Shown: positions 7,655-15,200 of the stretch, piece after piece
How positions within the stretch are numbered: the first letter of the stretch is position 1
Layout of the letters: each line of letters opens with the position of its first letter
DNA from: Streptomyces sp. NRRL WC-3549
Lineage (GTDB): Bacteria > Actinomycetota > Actinomycetes > Streptomycetales > Streptomycetaceae
Length of the DNA stretch: 16,281 nucleotides
Assembly (NCBI RefSeq): GCF_000721935.1
Contig: NZ_KL585402.1
Location: forward strand, 23,963 to 40,243
Reading direction: 5' to 3'
Notes under the pieces: generated by a model
Told to the model about the DNA's origin: nothing
Database searches by the model: none
The model's input: only the letters and a program-made list of their open reading frames with translations
Program-made: the position numbers and the translations under genes

Positions 7655-7886
7655 CCCGCTAGAGCAGCGCGGAAATGCCTTCGCACCTGCTTGTCCGACC
7701 TGTGTGGAGTCCCGGGCGTGCCGTGTTCGAACCAGGATTCCCGCAGGAGTTCCCCCGGTCCCGCACCTCCGTCGGGGGGTGGAGCCTCCCGTCCCGGGGG
7801 TTCGTGGCTCCGGCCCTCACGGGCCGTGGGGCACCGGCCCGCACGCGGGGCACTTGCGCAGTCTCCGACAAAGCCGGAGGACGGGT

Positions 7887-7903
7887 TTGTCACTCGGTGA
7901 CAA
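7887..7903. promoter_or_regulatory. 17-bp palindrome, candidate regulator site
   Basis: TTGTCAC and GTGACAA are perfect 7-bp arms around TCG. The right arm begins the 10-mer GTGACAAGTG also found at 3865-3874. It lies about 50 bp upstream of promoter P2, a position suited to an activator. A PucR site is a plausible but unproven reading. Confidence 0.5.
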
Positions 7904-7951
7904 GTGATCCGCCGAAAGATCGAAGTCCGACGATTTCCGCTGTTCAACGGC

Positions 7952-7981
7952 TTGTCCAGGCGGTTTCGGCGGACATAGCGT
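7952..7981 (+). promoter_or_regulatory. mce promoter P2 (candidate)
   Basis: TTGTCC (7952-7957) and TAGCGT (7976-7981) are 18 bp apart. The -10 hexamer is identical to that of P1. The leader would be about 90 nt. Confidence 0.4.
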
Positions 7982-8078
7982 GCGCCACCTGGTGCATGTG
8001 TGACGTGCCGCCGTCGGATTCACCGGAGCCGGAGCGCAGACAGATGACGTCGTCCACCACCACTTCGAAGGAGGGCCG

Positions 8079-9068
8079 ATGGGTATCGAAGTAGTCGTCG
8101 AAGGCCTGACGAAGTCCTTCGGCAGGCAGAACGTCTGGCAGGACGTCAGCCTGACGCTGCCGGCCGGTGAGATAAGCGTGATGCTCGGTCCTTCCGGAAC
8201 CGGGAAGACCGTTTTCCTGAAATCCATCATCGGACTGCTGAAGCCCGAAAAGGGCCGTGTGCTCGTCAACGGCGTCGACATGGTCAACAGCCCCGAAAAA
8301 GACATCATGGAGACCCGGAAACTCTTCGGTCTCATGTTCCAGGACGGCGCCCTCTTCGGTTCGATGTCGCTCTTCGACAACATCGCCTTCCCCTTGCGCG
8401 AACACACCCGCAAGAAGGAATCCGAGATCCGGCGCATCGTCATGGAACGCATCGACGTCGTCGGCCTGCTCGGCGCCGAGGGGAAGCTTCCCGGGGAGAT
8501 ATCCGGCGGTATGCGCAAGCGCGCCGGCCTTGCCCGCGCCCTCGTGCTGGACCCGCAGATCATCCTCTGCGACGAACCCGACTCCGGACTCGACCCGGTC
8601 CGCACCGCCTACCTCTCGCAGCTGCTCATCGACCTCAACGCGCAGATCGACGCGACGATGCTCATCGTCACCCACAACCTCGACATCGCGGCGACGGTCC
8701 CCGACAACATGGGCATGCTCTTCTGCCGCAACCTGGTCACCTTCGGGCCGCGCGAGGTCCTGCTCACCAGCGACACGCCCGTGGTCTCCCAGTTCCTCGC
8801 GGGCCGGCGCGAAGGCCCCATCGGGATGTCGGAGGAGAAGGACGCCGCCACCCTCGCCGCGGAGCGGACGACCGGCAACGGCTTCGGCGCCCTCACCGGC
8901 CCGCGCACCGTCGTCCCGCAGCTGGAGCCCTCGCCCGGCCTGCCCGTCCGGCAGGCCGCACTGCGCCGCCGCGAGCGGGTCATGTCGATGATGGGCCGGC
9001 TGCCGGAGGCCGCCCGTACGGCCATCCTGGACAGCCACGCGCCGACCGTGGGCGGTGGGCATCCGTGA
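8079..9068 (+). CDS. mceG: Mce transporter ATPase (MceG/Mkl, MlaF type), 329 aa
   Basis: This is the cytoplasmic ABC ATPase that powers the Mce lipid importer. Walker A GPSGTGKT is at residues 37-44, the Q-loop at Gln88 in FGLMFQDGALFGSMSLFDN (the MlaF/MceG pattern), the signature ISGGM at 141-145, Walker B IILCDEP with catalytic Glu166, and the H-loop at His199. A C-terminal extension from about residue 250 is typical of actinobacterial MceG and is absent from shorter MlaF proteins; it may contact the permeases. The start is ATG at 8079, 4 nt after AAGGAGG. It is the first gene of the operon and overlaps the next by 4 nt. In mycobacteria a single unlinked MceG serves several mce loci; here the ATPase is encoded with its transporter. 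Confidence 0.95.
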   Translation: MGIEVVVEGLTKSFGRQNVWQDVSLTLPAGEISVMLGPSGTGKTVFLKSIIGLLKPEKGRVLVNGVDMVNSPEKDIMETRKLFGLMFQDGALFGSMSLFDNIAFPLREHTRKKESEIRRIVMERIDVVGLLGAEGKLPGEISGGMRKRAGLARALVLDPQIILCDEPDSGLDPVRTAYLSQLLIDLNAQIDATMLIVTHNLDIAATVPDNMGMLFCRNLVTFGPREVLLTSDTPVVSQFLAGRREGPIGMSEEKDAATLAAERTTGNGFGALTGPRTVVPQLEPSPGLPVRQAALRRRERVMSMMGRLPEAARTAILDSHAPTVGGGHP

Positions 9069-9916
9069 CGGCCCCCCTGCCCGTGCGGCCGCCCGAGCCG
9101 CCCGCCGCCCCCGTCTCCCTCCACAAGTCCCCGGAGCGAAGACCGCCGTCCCGGCTGCTGGCCCCGCTGCGCCAGACCGGTCAGCTCTTCGCGCTGGCCC
9201 TGGCCGTCGCCCGCGCCGTCTTCCGACGGCCCTTCCAGGTACGGGAGTTCATCGAGCAGTTCTGGTTCGTCGCGAGCGTCACGATCCTGCCGGCCGCCCT
9301 GGTGTCCATTCCCTTCGGCGCGGTCATCGCCCTCCAGGTCGGCTCGCTCACCGAACAGCTCGGCGCCCAGTCCTTCACCGGCGGGGCCAGCGTGCTCGCC
9401 GTCATCCAGCAGGCCAGCCCGCTCATCGTGGCGCTGCTGATCGCCGGGGCGGCCGGCTCCGCGATCTGCGCCGACCTCGGTTCCCGCAAGATCCGTGAAG
9501 AACTCGACGCGATGGAGGTCATGGGCGTCTCACCCGTCCAGCGCCTCGTCGTCCCCCGGGTACTGGCCACCATGTCCGTCGCCGTCCTGCTCAACGGGCT
9601 GGTCTCGGTGGTCGGCACCCTCGGCGGCTACTTCTTCAACGTGATCATGCAGGGCGGGACCCCCGGCGCCTACCTCGCCAGCTTCTCCGCCCTGGCCCAG
9701 CTGCCCGACCTGTACATCGGTGAGGTCAAGGCGCTCATCTTCGGCTTCATCGCCGGGATCGTCGCCGCCTACCGGGGCCTGAACCCGCGCGGCGGCCCGA
9801 AGGGGGTCGGCGACGCGGTCAACCAGTCCGTCGTCATCACCTTCATGCTGCTGTTCGCCGTCAACATGGTCCTCACGGCGATCTACCTCCAGATCGTCCC
9901 CCCGAAGGGGGGCTGA
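9065..9916 (+). CDS. yrbEA: MlaE/YrbE-family permease, first of pair, 283 aa
   Basis: This is an integral membrane subunit of the Mce transporter. After a Pro-rich cytoplasmic N-terminus (1-35) come an amphipathic interface helix and about five membrane segments. The conserved family loop EELDAMEVMGVSP lies at 145-157, followed by RLVVPRVLA; this region couples to the ATPase. A second conserved stretch, GLNPRGGPKGVGDAVNQSVV, is near 238-257. The GTG start at 9065 overlaps the ATPase stop (GTGA), so translation is coupled. It pairs with the next gene to form the heterodimeric channel. Being first, it corresponds to the mycobacterial YrbEA position. Confidence 0.93.
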   Translation: MTAPLPVRPPEPPAAPVSLHKSPERRPPSRLLAPLRQTGQLFALALAVARAVFRRPFQVREFIEQFWFVASVTILPAALVSIPFGAVIALQVGSLTEQLGAQSFTGGASVLAVIQQASPLIVALLIAGAAGSAICADLGSRKIREELDAMEVMGVSPVQRLVVPRVLATMSVAVLLNGLVSVVGTLGGYFFNVIMQGGTPGAYLASFSALAQLPDLYIGEVKALIFGFIAGIVAAYRGLNPRGGPKGVGDAVNQSVVITFMLLFAVNMVLTAIYLQIVPPKGG

Positions 9917-9919
9917 ACG

Positions 9920-10723
9920 ATGTCGATGCTCGGCTGGCTGGACCGCTCAGGAGAACAGCTCACCTTCTACGTACGCGCCCTGGTCTGGATCCCGAGGACA
10001 CTGCACCGCTACCTCAAGGAGGTCCAGCGCCTCCTGGCCGAGGTCGCGTTCGGCAGCGGCGGGCTCGGAGTCATCGGCGGGACCATCGGCGTGATGATCG
10101 CCATGACCCTGGCCACCGGCTCCGTCGTCGGCCTCCAGGGGTACGCCGCCCTCGACCAGATCGGCACCTCCGCCTTCACCGGCTTCATCTCCGCGTACTT
10201 CAACACCCGGGAGATCGCCCCGCTCGTCGCCGGCCTCGCCCTCTCCGCCACCGTCGGCGCGGGCTTCACCGCCCAGCTCGGCGCGATGCGCATCAACGAG
10301 GAGGTCGACGCGCTCGAAGCGATGGGCGTGCGGTCCATGCCCTACCTCGTCACCACCCGCGTCATCGCCGGTGTCGTCGCGATCATCCCCCTGTACGCCA
10401 TCGGGCTGCTCTCCTCCTACCTCGCCTCCCGGTACATCACGGTCCTGTTCAACGGGCAGTCCGCGGGCACCTACGACCACTACTTCAATCTCTTCCTCTC
10501 CCCGGACGACGTGCTGCTGTCGGTGCTCAAGGTGCTGATCTTCAGCGTGCTGGTGATCCTCGCCCACTGCTACTACGGCTTCCACGCGACCGGCGGGCCC
10601 GCCGGGGTCGGAGTGGCCGTGGGCAGGTCGGTGCGGAACGCCATCGTGCTCATCAGCGTCACCGACTTCTTCCTCTCCCTCGCCATCTGGGGCGCGACGA
10701 CAACGGTGAAGGTGGCAGGCTGA
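9920..10723 (+). CDS. yrbEB: MlaE/YrbE-family permease, second of pair, 267 aa
   Basis: This is the partner membrane subunit. The N-terminal interface helix (YVRALVWIPRTLHRYLKEVQRLL) precedes about five membrane segments. The family loop EEVDALEAMGVRS is at 127-139 and CYYGFHATGGPAGVGVAVGRSV near 217-238. The start is ATG at 9920, 3 nt after the previous stop, with a GGGGGG-rich ribosome site. The gene order permease-permease-MceA matches the B position. The ATG of MceA overlaps its stop by one base. Confidence 0.93.
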   Translation: MSMLGWLDRSGEQLTFYVRALVWIPRTLHRYLKEVQRLLAEVAFGSGGLGVIGGTIGVMIAMTLATGSVVGLQGYAALDQIGTSAFTGFISAYFNTREIAPLVAGLALSATVGAGFTAQLGAMRINEEVDALEAMGVRSMPYLVTTRVIAGVVAIIPLYAIGLLSSYLASRYITVLFNGQSAGTYDHYFNLFLSPDDVLLSVLKVLIFSVLVILAHCYYGFHATGGPAGVGVAVGRSVRNAIVLISVTDFFLSLAIWGATTTVKVAG

Positions 10724-12030
10724 TGGGCTCCTCCACGGCGCAGACCGTGCGCCGCAGACTCGCCGGCGTGGCCTTCGTGCTGGTGCCCGCAGTGCTCGTA
10801 TGGCTGTCGGTCTCGGTGTACGAGAAGAAGTTCACCGACGACGCCACCGTGACCGTGCGGACCGGCAGCGTCGGCAACGAGATGCACGACAACGCCGACG
10901 TCAAGCTGCGCGGCGTCGTCGTCGGACAGGTACGCGACATCCAGGCCGACGGGGACGGGGCGCGCCTCACGCTCGCCATCGAGCCCGGCCGGCTCCGCCG
11001 GATCCCCGCCGACGTCACCGCCCAGATGCTGCCCACCACCCTCTTCGGGGAACGGTTCGTCGCCCTCGTACCGCCGGCCGTCCCCTCCGCGCAGCCGCTG
11101 CGGGCGGGCGCGGAGATCCCGCAGGACCGCTCCAGCAACGCCATCGAGCTGGAGGAGGTCCTCGACAACGTCCTGCCGATGCTGACCGCCGTCAAACCGG
11201 AGAAACTCGCCGCCACCCTGGGCGCCGTCTCCCAGGCGCTCGAAGGGCGCGGCGACAAGCTCGGCGACACCCTGCTCACCCTTGATGAGCACCTGAAGGA
11301 GTTCAACCCCCAACTCCCCACGCTCAACGAGGACATCAAGGAGCTCGTCAAGGTGAGCCACCTCTACGCGGACGCCGCGCCGGACGTGCTGGACGCGCTC
11401 ACCGACTTCACCACCACCAGCTCCACGCTCGCCGAACAGGAAGCCGAACTCGCCGGACTCTACGGCTCCACGACCGCCTCGGCGCGGGACGTCACGGCCT
11501 TCCTGCGCAGGAACAAGGACAACCTCATCCACCTCTCCGCCGCCGGCCGGCCGACGCTGGAACTCCTCGCCGAGTACTCCGACGCCTTCCCCTGCACCCT
11601 GCGCACCATGGCGGACTTCGTCCCCGCCATGGACAAGGCGCTCGGCAAGGGCACCGACAGGCCTGGGCTCCACGTCACCGTCAAGGCGGTCGAGTCCAAG
11701 GGCAAGTACGTGGCGGGGAGGGACACCCCGGTCTACGACGCGACCGGCGGCCCGCACTGCTACGGGGTGCCGTACACCGGCAGGCCGGCCCCGGCCGCGG
11801 ACGTCCGCACCGCCCCCGCCCGGCAGAGCACCGCCGGGGCGGACGGGCCCGAGGCGACCGTGCCCGCGGCGGCGGACGGCGGCCTCGGCACGCCCAACTC
11901 CCCGCAGGAGAGCGCCCTCGTCAACGAACTCGTCGCCCCCTCACTCGAAGTACAGCCGCAGGCCCTGCCCGACTGGAGCAGCGTGCTCATCGGTCCGGCC
12001 TTCCGCGGTGCGGAGGTGAAGCTCAAGTGA
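10723..12030 (+). CDS. mceA: MCE-family lipid transport protein MceA, 435 aa
   Basis: A single N-terminal membrane anchor (about residues 12-32) is followed by the MCE domain at roughly 41-119, which forms the ring of the transport assembly, then a long helical region (140-300), expected to build the hydrophobic tunnel through the envelope. The C-terminal motif GPHCYGVP (Cys346) is typical of the MceA position. The last 80 residues are Ala/Pro-rich and low-complexity, perhaps in the cell wall. There is no Cys near the anchor, so it is not a lipoprotein. It starts in the TGATG overlap with yrbEB. Confidence 0.9.
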   Translation: MGSSTAQTVRRRLAGVAFVLVPAVLVWLSVSVYEKKFTDDATVTVRTGSVGNEMHDNADVKLRGVVVGQVRDIQADGDGARLTLAIEPGRLRRIPADVTAQMLPTTLFGERFVALVPPAVPSAQPLRAGAEIPQDRSSNAIELEEVLDNVLPMLTAVKPEKLAATLGAVSQALEGRGDKLGDTLLTLDEHLKEFNPQLPTLNEDIKELVKVSHLYADAAPDVLDALTDFTTTSSTLAEQEAELAGLYGSTTASARDVTAFLRRNKDNLIHLSAAGRPTLELLAEYSDAFPCTLRTMADFVPAMDKALGKGTDRPGLHVTVKAVESKGKYVAGRDTPVYDATGGPHCYGVPYTGRPAPAADVRTAPARQSTAGADGPEATVPAAADGGLGTPNSPQESALVNELVAPSLEVQPQALPDWSSVLIGPAFRGAEVKLK

Positions 12031-13058
12031 AGCGCCGCTCCCTCACGGGACCCGTCGTGAAGTCCCTCGTCTTCGTCGTGGTCACCGCCCTGGCCACCAC
12101 CGTCCTGGCCCTGTCCATCGCGGACACCGGGGTCGGCGACACCACCTCGTACAAGGCGAGGTTCACCGACGCCACCGGGCTCGTCGTCGGCGACAGCGTC
12201 CGCATCGCGGGCGTCAAGGTCGGCCGGGTCGAGTCCATCGAGGTCGCCGACAGACGGCTGGCCGAGGTCGGGTTCGCCGTACGCAAGGGCCGCGAGCTGC
12301 CCGCCTCGGTGACCGCGTCCATCAAGTACCTCAACATGGTCGGCCAGCGCTACGTCGACCTCGCCCAGGGCGCCGGGCCCGTCGGCGAGACGTTCCGGCC
12401 GGGGGCGACCATCCCGGTCTCACGCACCACGCCCGCGCTCGACCTCACCCAGCTCTTCAACGGCTTCCAGCCCCTCTTCGAAGGGCTCTCCCCGCCGGAC
12501 GTCAACCAGCTCGCCGGCTCCATCGTGCAGGTCCTCCAGGGCGAGGGCGGCACCGTCGACAGCATCCTCTCCCACGTCGGTTCACTCACCGGCACCGTCG
12601 CGGCCAAGGACAAGGTGATCGGTGAGGTGATCAAGAACCTCAACACGGTCCTCAAGACCGTCAACGACCGCGAGAAGGGCTTCGACGACCTCGTCGTCAC
12701 CCTCCAGCGACTCGTCACGGGCTTCGCCGGCGACCGGCAGCCCCTCGGGGAGGCCGTCACCGCGATGGGCGCCCTCACCACCGTCACCGCCGACCTCGTC
12801 CAGGACGGCCGCGGACCCCTCAAGAAGGACATCGCGCAGCTCGGGCGGCTGTCCCGGCAGCTCGACGAGAACGCCCCCACGATCGAGGGCTTCCTGCAGA
12901 AGACACCCGCCAAGATGGAGGCGATCACCCGCCTCACCTCGTACGGCTCCTGGCTCAACCTCTACCTCTGCGAGGCGAGGGTCCACGGCCTGACCAACGA
13001 GGACGGCAGCGCGCCGCCCACCGGCATCACCATCGGTCAGCCGAGGTGCCAGGCATGA
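12027..13058 (+). CDS. mceB: MCE-family lipid transport protein MceB, 343 aa
   Basis: The GTG start at 12027 overlaps the mceA stop by 4 nt. The anchor is at residues 10-32 and the MCE domain at about 39-116, with the loop GLVVGDSVRIAGVKVGRV. A long helical segment follows, and the C-terminus carries YGSWLNLYLCE (Cys315), characteristic of MceB, with a second Cys at 341 that could form a disulfide with it. Length is normal for the family. Confidence 0.9.
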   Translation: MKRRSLTGPVVKSLVFVVVTALATTVLALSIADTGVGDTTSYKARFTDATGLVVGDSVRIAGVKVGRVESIEVADRRLAEVGFAVRKGRELPASVTASIKYLNMVGQRYVDLAQGAGPVGETFRPGATIPVSRTTPALDLTQLFNGFQPLFEGLSPPDVNQLAGSIVQVLQGEGGTVDSILSHVGSLTGTVAAKDKVIGEVIKNLNTVLKTVNDREKGFDDLVVTLQRLVTGFAGDRQPLGEAVTAMGALTTVTADLVQDGRGPLKKDIAQLGRLSRQLDENAPTIEGFLQKTPAKMEAITRLTSYGSWLNLYLCEARVHGLTNEDGSAPPTGITIGQPRCQA

Positions 13059-14071
13059 ACATCAAGCCCGTACGCGCGCGCAACCCCGTCACCATCGGCA
13101 TCGTGGGGCTCGTCGTCCTGCTCCTCGCCGGTCTCGCCGCCTACCGCGCCGACGCCCTGCCCTTCATCGGGGGCGGCACCACCTACAGCGCCGACTTCAC
13201 CGAGTCCGCCGGACTCGACGAGGGCGACGAGGTACGGATCGCCGGGGTCAAGGTCGGCGAGGTCACCGGCGTGACGCTCGACGGCGCAACCGTGAAGGTC
13301 GACTTCAGGGTGAGGGACGCCTGGATCGGCGACTCCTCCACCGTCGGCATCGCCATCAAGACCCTGCTGGGAGAGAAGTACCTGGCCGTCGATCCCCTCG
13401 GCGACGCCCCGCAGGACCCCGGCAGCCGCATCGAGACCGGCCGCACCACCTCCCCGTACGACGTCACCCAGGCCTTCGACGGACTCGGGGAGACCATCGA
13501 GGAGATCGACACCGCCCAGCTCGCGCAGAGCTTCGAGACCATATCGGAGACCTTCAAGGACTCCCCGCCCCACGTGCGCAGCGCCGCCGAAGGGCTCTCC
13601 GCACTCTCCCGGACCGTCTCCGAGCGCGATGCGCAGCTCGCCACCCTGCTGGCCGGCAGCAAGCGGCTCACCAAGACGCTCGCCACCAAGAAGAGCAGCT
13701 TCGAAACGCTGCTGGAGGACGGAAACCTGCTCCTCGGTGAGATCCAGGCCCGCCGCGACTCCATCCATCTGCTGCTCACCGGCGCCCGCGACCTCGGTAC
13801 GCAGCTCACCGCACTGGTCGCGGAGAACGACAAGCAGCTGAAGCCCACCCTCGACTCGCTGAGCCGGGTCACCACCGTCCTGGTCAAGAACCGCAAGAGC
13901 CTCGACGAGGTGCTCTCGCTGGCCGGGTCCTACAACCGGCTCGTCGGCAACACCCTCGGCAACGGCCGCTGGTTCGACAACTACGTCTGCGGTGTCGTCC
14001 CGAAGAACTACCTCCCCGCCGGTACGCCCCCGGAGAACGACTGCATGCCGCCCGAGCAAGGGGGCCGCTGA
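13055..14071 (+). CDS. mceC: MCE-family lipid transport protein MceC, 338 aa
   Basis: The ATG at 13055 is chosen because it overlaps the mceB stop (ATGA) and has GAGGTG 6 nt upstream; a GTG 9 nt earlier is itself part of that ribosome site. The anchor is at residues 11-30 and the MCE domain at about 41-114 (GLDEGDEVRIAGVKVGEV). The helical region 140-300 is followed by GRWFDNYVCG (Cys312), typical of MceC, and Cys330, a likely disulfide partner. Confidence 0.9.
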   Translation: MNIKPVRARNPVTIGIVGLVVLLLAGLAAYRADALPFIGGGTTYSADFTESAGLDEGDEVRIAGVKVGEVTGVTLDGATVKVDFRVRDAWIGDSSTVGIAIKTLLGEKYLAVDPLGDAPQDPGSRIETGRTTSPYDVTQAFDGLGETIEEIDTAQLAQSFETISETFKDSPPHVRSAAEGLSALSRTVSERDAQLATLLAGSKRLTKTLATKKSSFETLLEDGNLLLGEIQARRDSIHLLLTGARDLGTQLTALVAENDKQLKPTLDSLSRVTTVLVKNRKSLDEVLSLAGSYNRLVGNTLGNGRWFDNYVCGVVPKNYLPAGTPPENDCMPPEQGGR

Positions 14072-14072
14072 C

Positions 14073-15200
14073 ATGAGACGCACCCGCATCATCGGCATCG
14101 GCGCCGGACTGGCCGTCGTCGCCGTGGCCGTCACCTCCGGGGTGATGGCCACGGACGAGGAGGGCACCACCGTCACCGCCTACTTCGACCGGGCGACCGG
14201 CGTCTACCCCGGATCCGACCTCCGGATCCTCGGCGTCAAGGTCGGCACCGTCACCGCGGTGAAGCCGCGCGGCGAGGAGGTCGGGGTCACCCTGCGGCTC
14301 GACGAGGGCGTCGAGGTCCCCGAGGACGCGCACGCCGTCGTCGTCGCCCCCAGCGTCGTCGCCGACCGGTACGTCCAGCTCGCCCCCGCCTACACCGGGG
14401 GAGCGCGGCTGGAGGCCGGTGCGGTCCTGCCCGCCGCGCACAACGCCACCCCCGTCGAGATCGACCAGCTGTACGAGTCGATCACCGAACTCTCCACCGC
14501 GCTGGGCCCCGAGGGGGCCAACGCCGACGGGGCGCTCTCGAGACTCCTGGAGACCGGCTCGGAGAACCTCAAGGGCAACGGGGCGGCCATCGGGGACTCC
14601 ATCGAACAGTTCGGCAAGGCGACGAAGACCCTCGACACGTCCAGCGAAAACCTCTTCGACACACTGGCCTACCTGCAGACCTTCACCACCATGCTGAAGG
14701 AGAACGACGGCGACGTACGGGCCGCCGAACAACAGCTGAACTCCGTCACCGGCTTCCTCGCCGACGACAAGGAGAACCTCAGCGCGGCCCTGAAGGAGCT
14801 GGGCACGGCGCTCGGACAGGTCAAGGGTTTCATCCAGAAGAACCGGGGCTCCCTCAAGAAGAACGTCGACCTCCTGGTGCCGCTCACCCAGACCCTCGTC
14901 GACCAGCGGGCCTCGCTCGCCGAGTCCCTCGACACCCTGCCCCTGGCGGCGGGCAACGTACTGAACGCCTACGACCCGGCGAACCGCACCCTCAACGGGC
15001 GTACCGACCTCAACGAACTGTCCATGGGCGGCCCGCTCGTGGAGCCCGGCGCGGCCTCGGGCCTCACCGGTACGGAGGGACTGGCCCCCGTGGACGCCGC
15101 CCGGCAGAAGGAGCTGCCCACTCTGCCGCTGCCCGCCGTCGGCACCGTCTACGGCACCCCGGAGAAGGACGGCCGCGCAACGAAGGAGGCGAACCGATGA
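14073..15200 (+). CDS. mceD: MCE-family lipid transport protein MceD, 375 aa
   Basis: The start is ATG at 14073, one base after the mceC stop, giving a normal anchor (MRRTRIIGIGAGLAVVAVAV). An in-frame upstream GTG would add 27 residues overlapping mceC and is rejected. The MCE domain spans about 31-105 (GVYPGSDLRILGVKVGTV, then VVADRYVQLAPAY). The stretch EIDQLYESITELSTALGPEG and the rest up to about residue 300 are predicted long helices with heptad-like spacing. There are no cysteines. The order and the LGPEGAN-type motif match the MceD position. Confidence 0.9.
   Translation: MRRTRIIGIGAGLAVVAVAVTSGVMATDEEGTTVTAYFDRATGVYPGSDLRILGVKVGTVTAVKPRGEEVGVTLRLDEGVEVPEDAHAVVVAPSVVADRYVQLAPAYTGGARLEAGAVLPAAHNATPVEIDQLYESITELSTALGPEGANADGALSRLLETGSENLKGNGAAIGDSIEQFGKATKTLDTSSENLFDTLAYLQTFTTMLKENDGDVRAAEQQLNSVTGFLADDKENLSAALKELGTALGQVKGFIQKNRGSLKKNVDLLVPLTQTLVDQRASLAESLDTLPLAAGNVLNAYDPANRTLNGRTDLNELSMGGPLVEPGAASGLTGTEGLAPVDAARQKELPTLPLPAVGTVYGTPEKDGRATKEANR

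Larger units (their letters stand above)
7368..8078. other. 711-bp control region before mce operon
   Basis: No credible gene is present: short frames on both strands lack ribosome sites and normal composition. In order it holds two terminator-like hairpins (7442-7478, 7517-7545), promoter P1 with an operator-like palindrome between its boxes (7625-7654), a GC-rich stretch with several potential stems (for example CCCCCGG/CCGGGGG within 7753-7800 and CGGCCC/GGGCCG near 7811-7826), the palindrome at 7887-7903, promoter P2 (7952-7981), and the AAGGAGG ribosome site of the ATPase gene at 8068-8074. Confidence 0.6.

Noticed and set aside
7405..7947. Small genes between the exported proteins and mce
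   Set aside because: Frames of 67-139 codons on both strands overlap terminator-like hairpins and promoters, lack ribosome sites and have random-looking composition.
13992..14072. Upstream start for MceD
   Set aside because: It would add 27 polar residues before the membrane anchor and overlap mceC by 80 bp; the ATG one base after the mceC stop fits the operon pattern.
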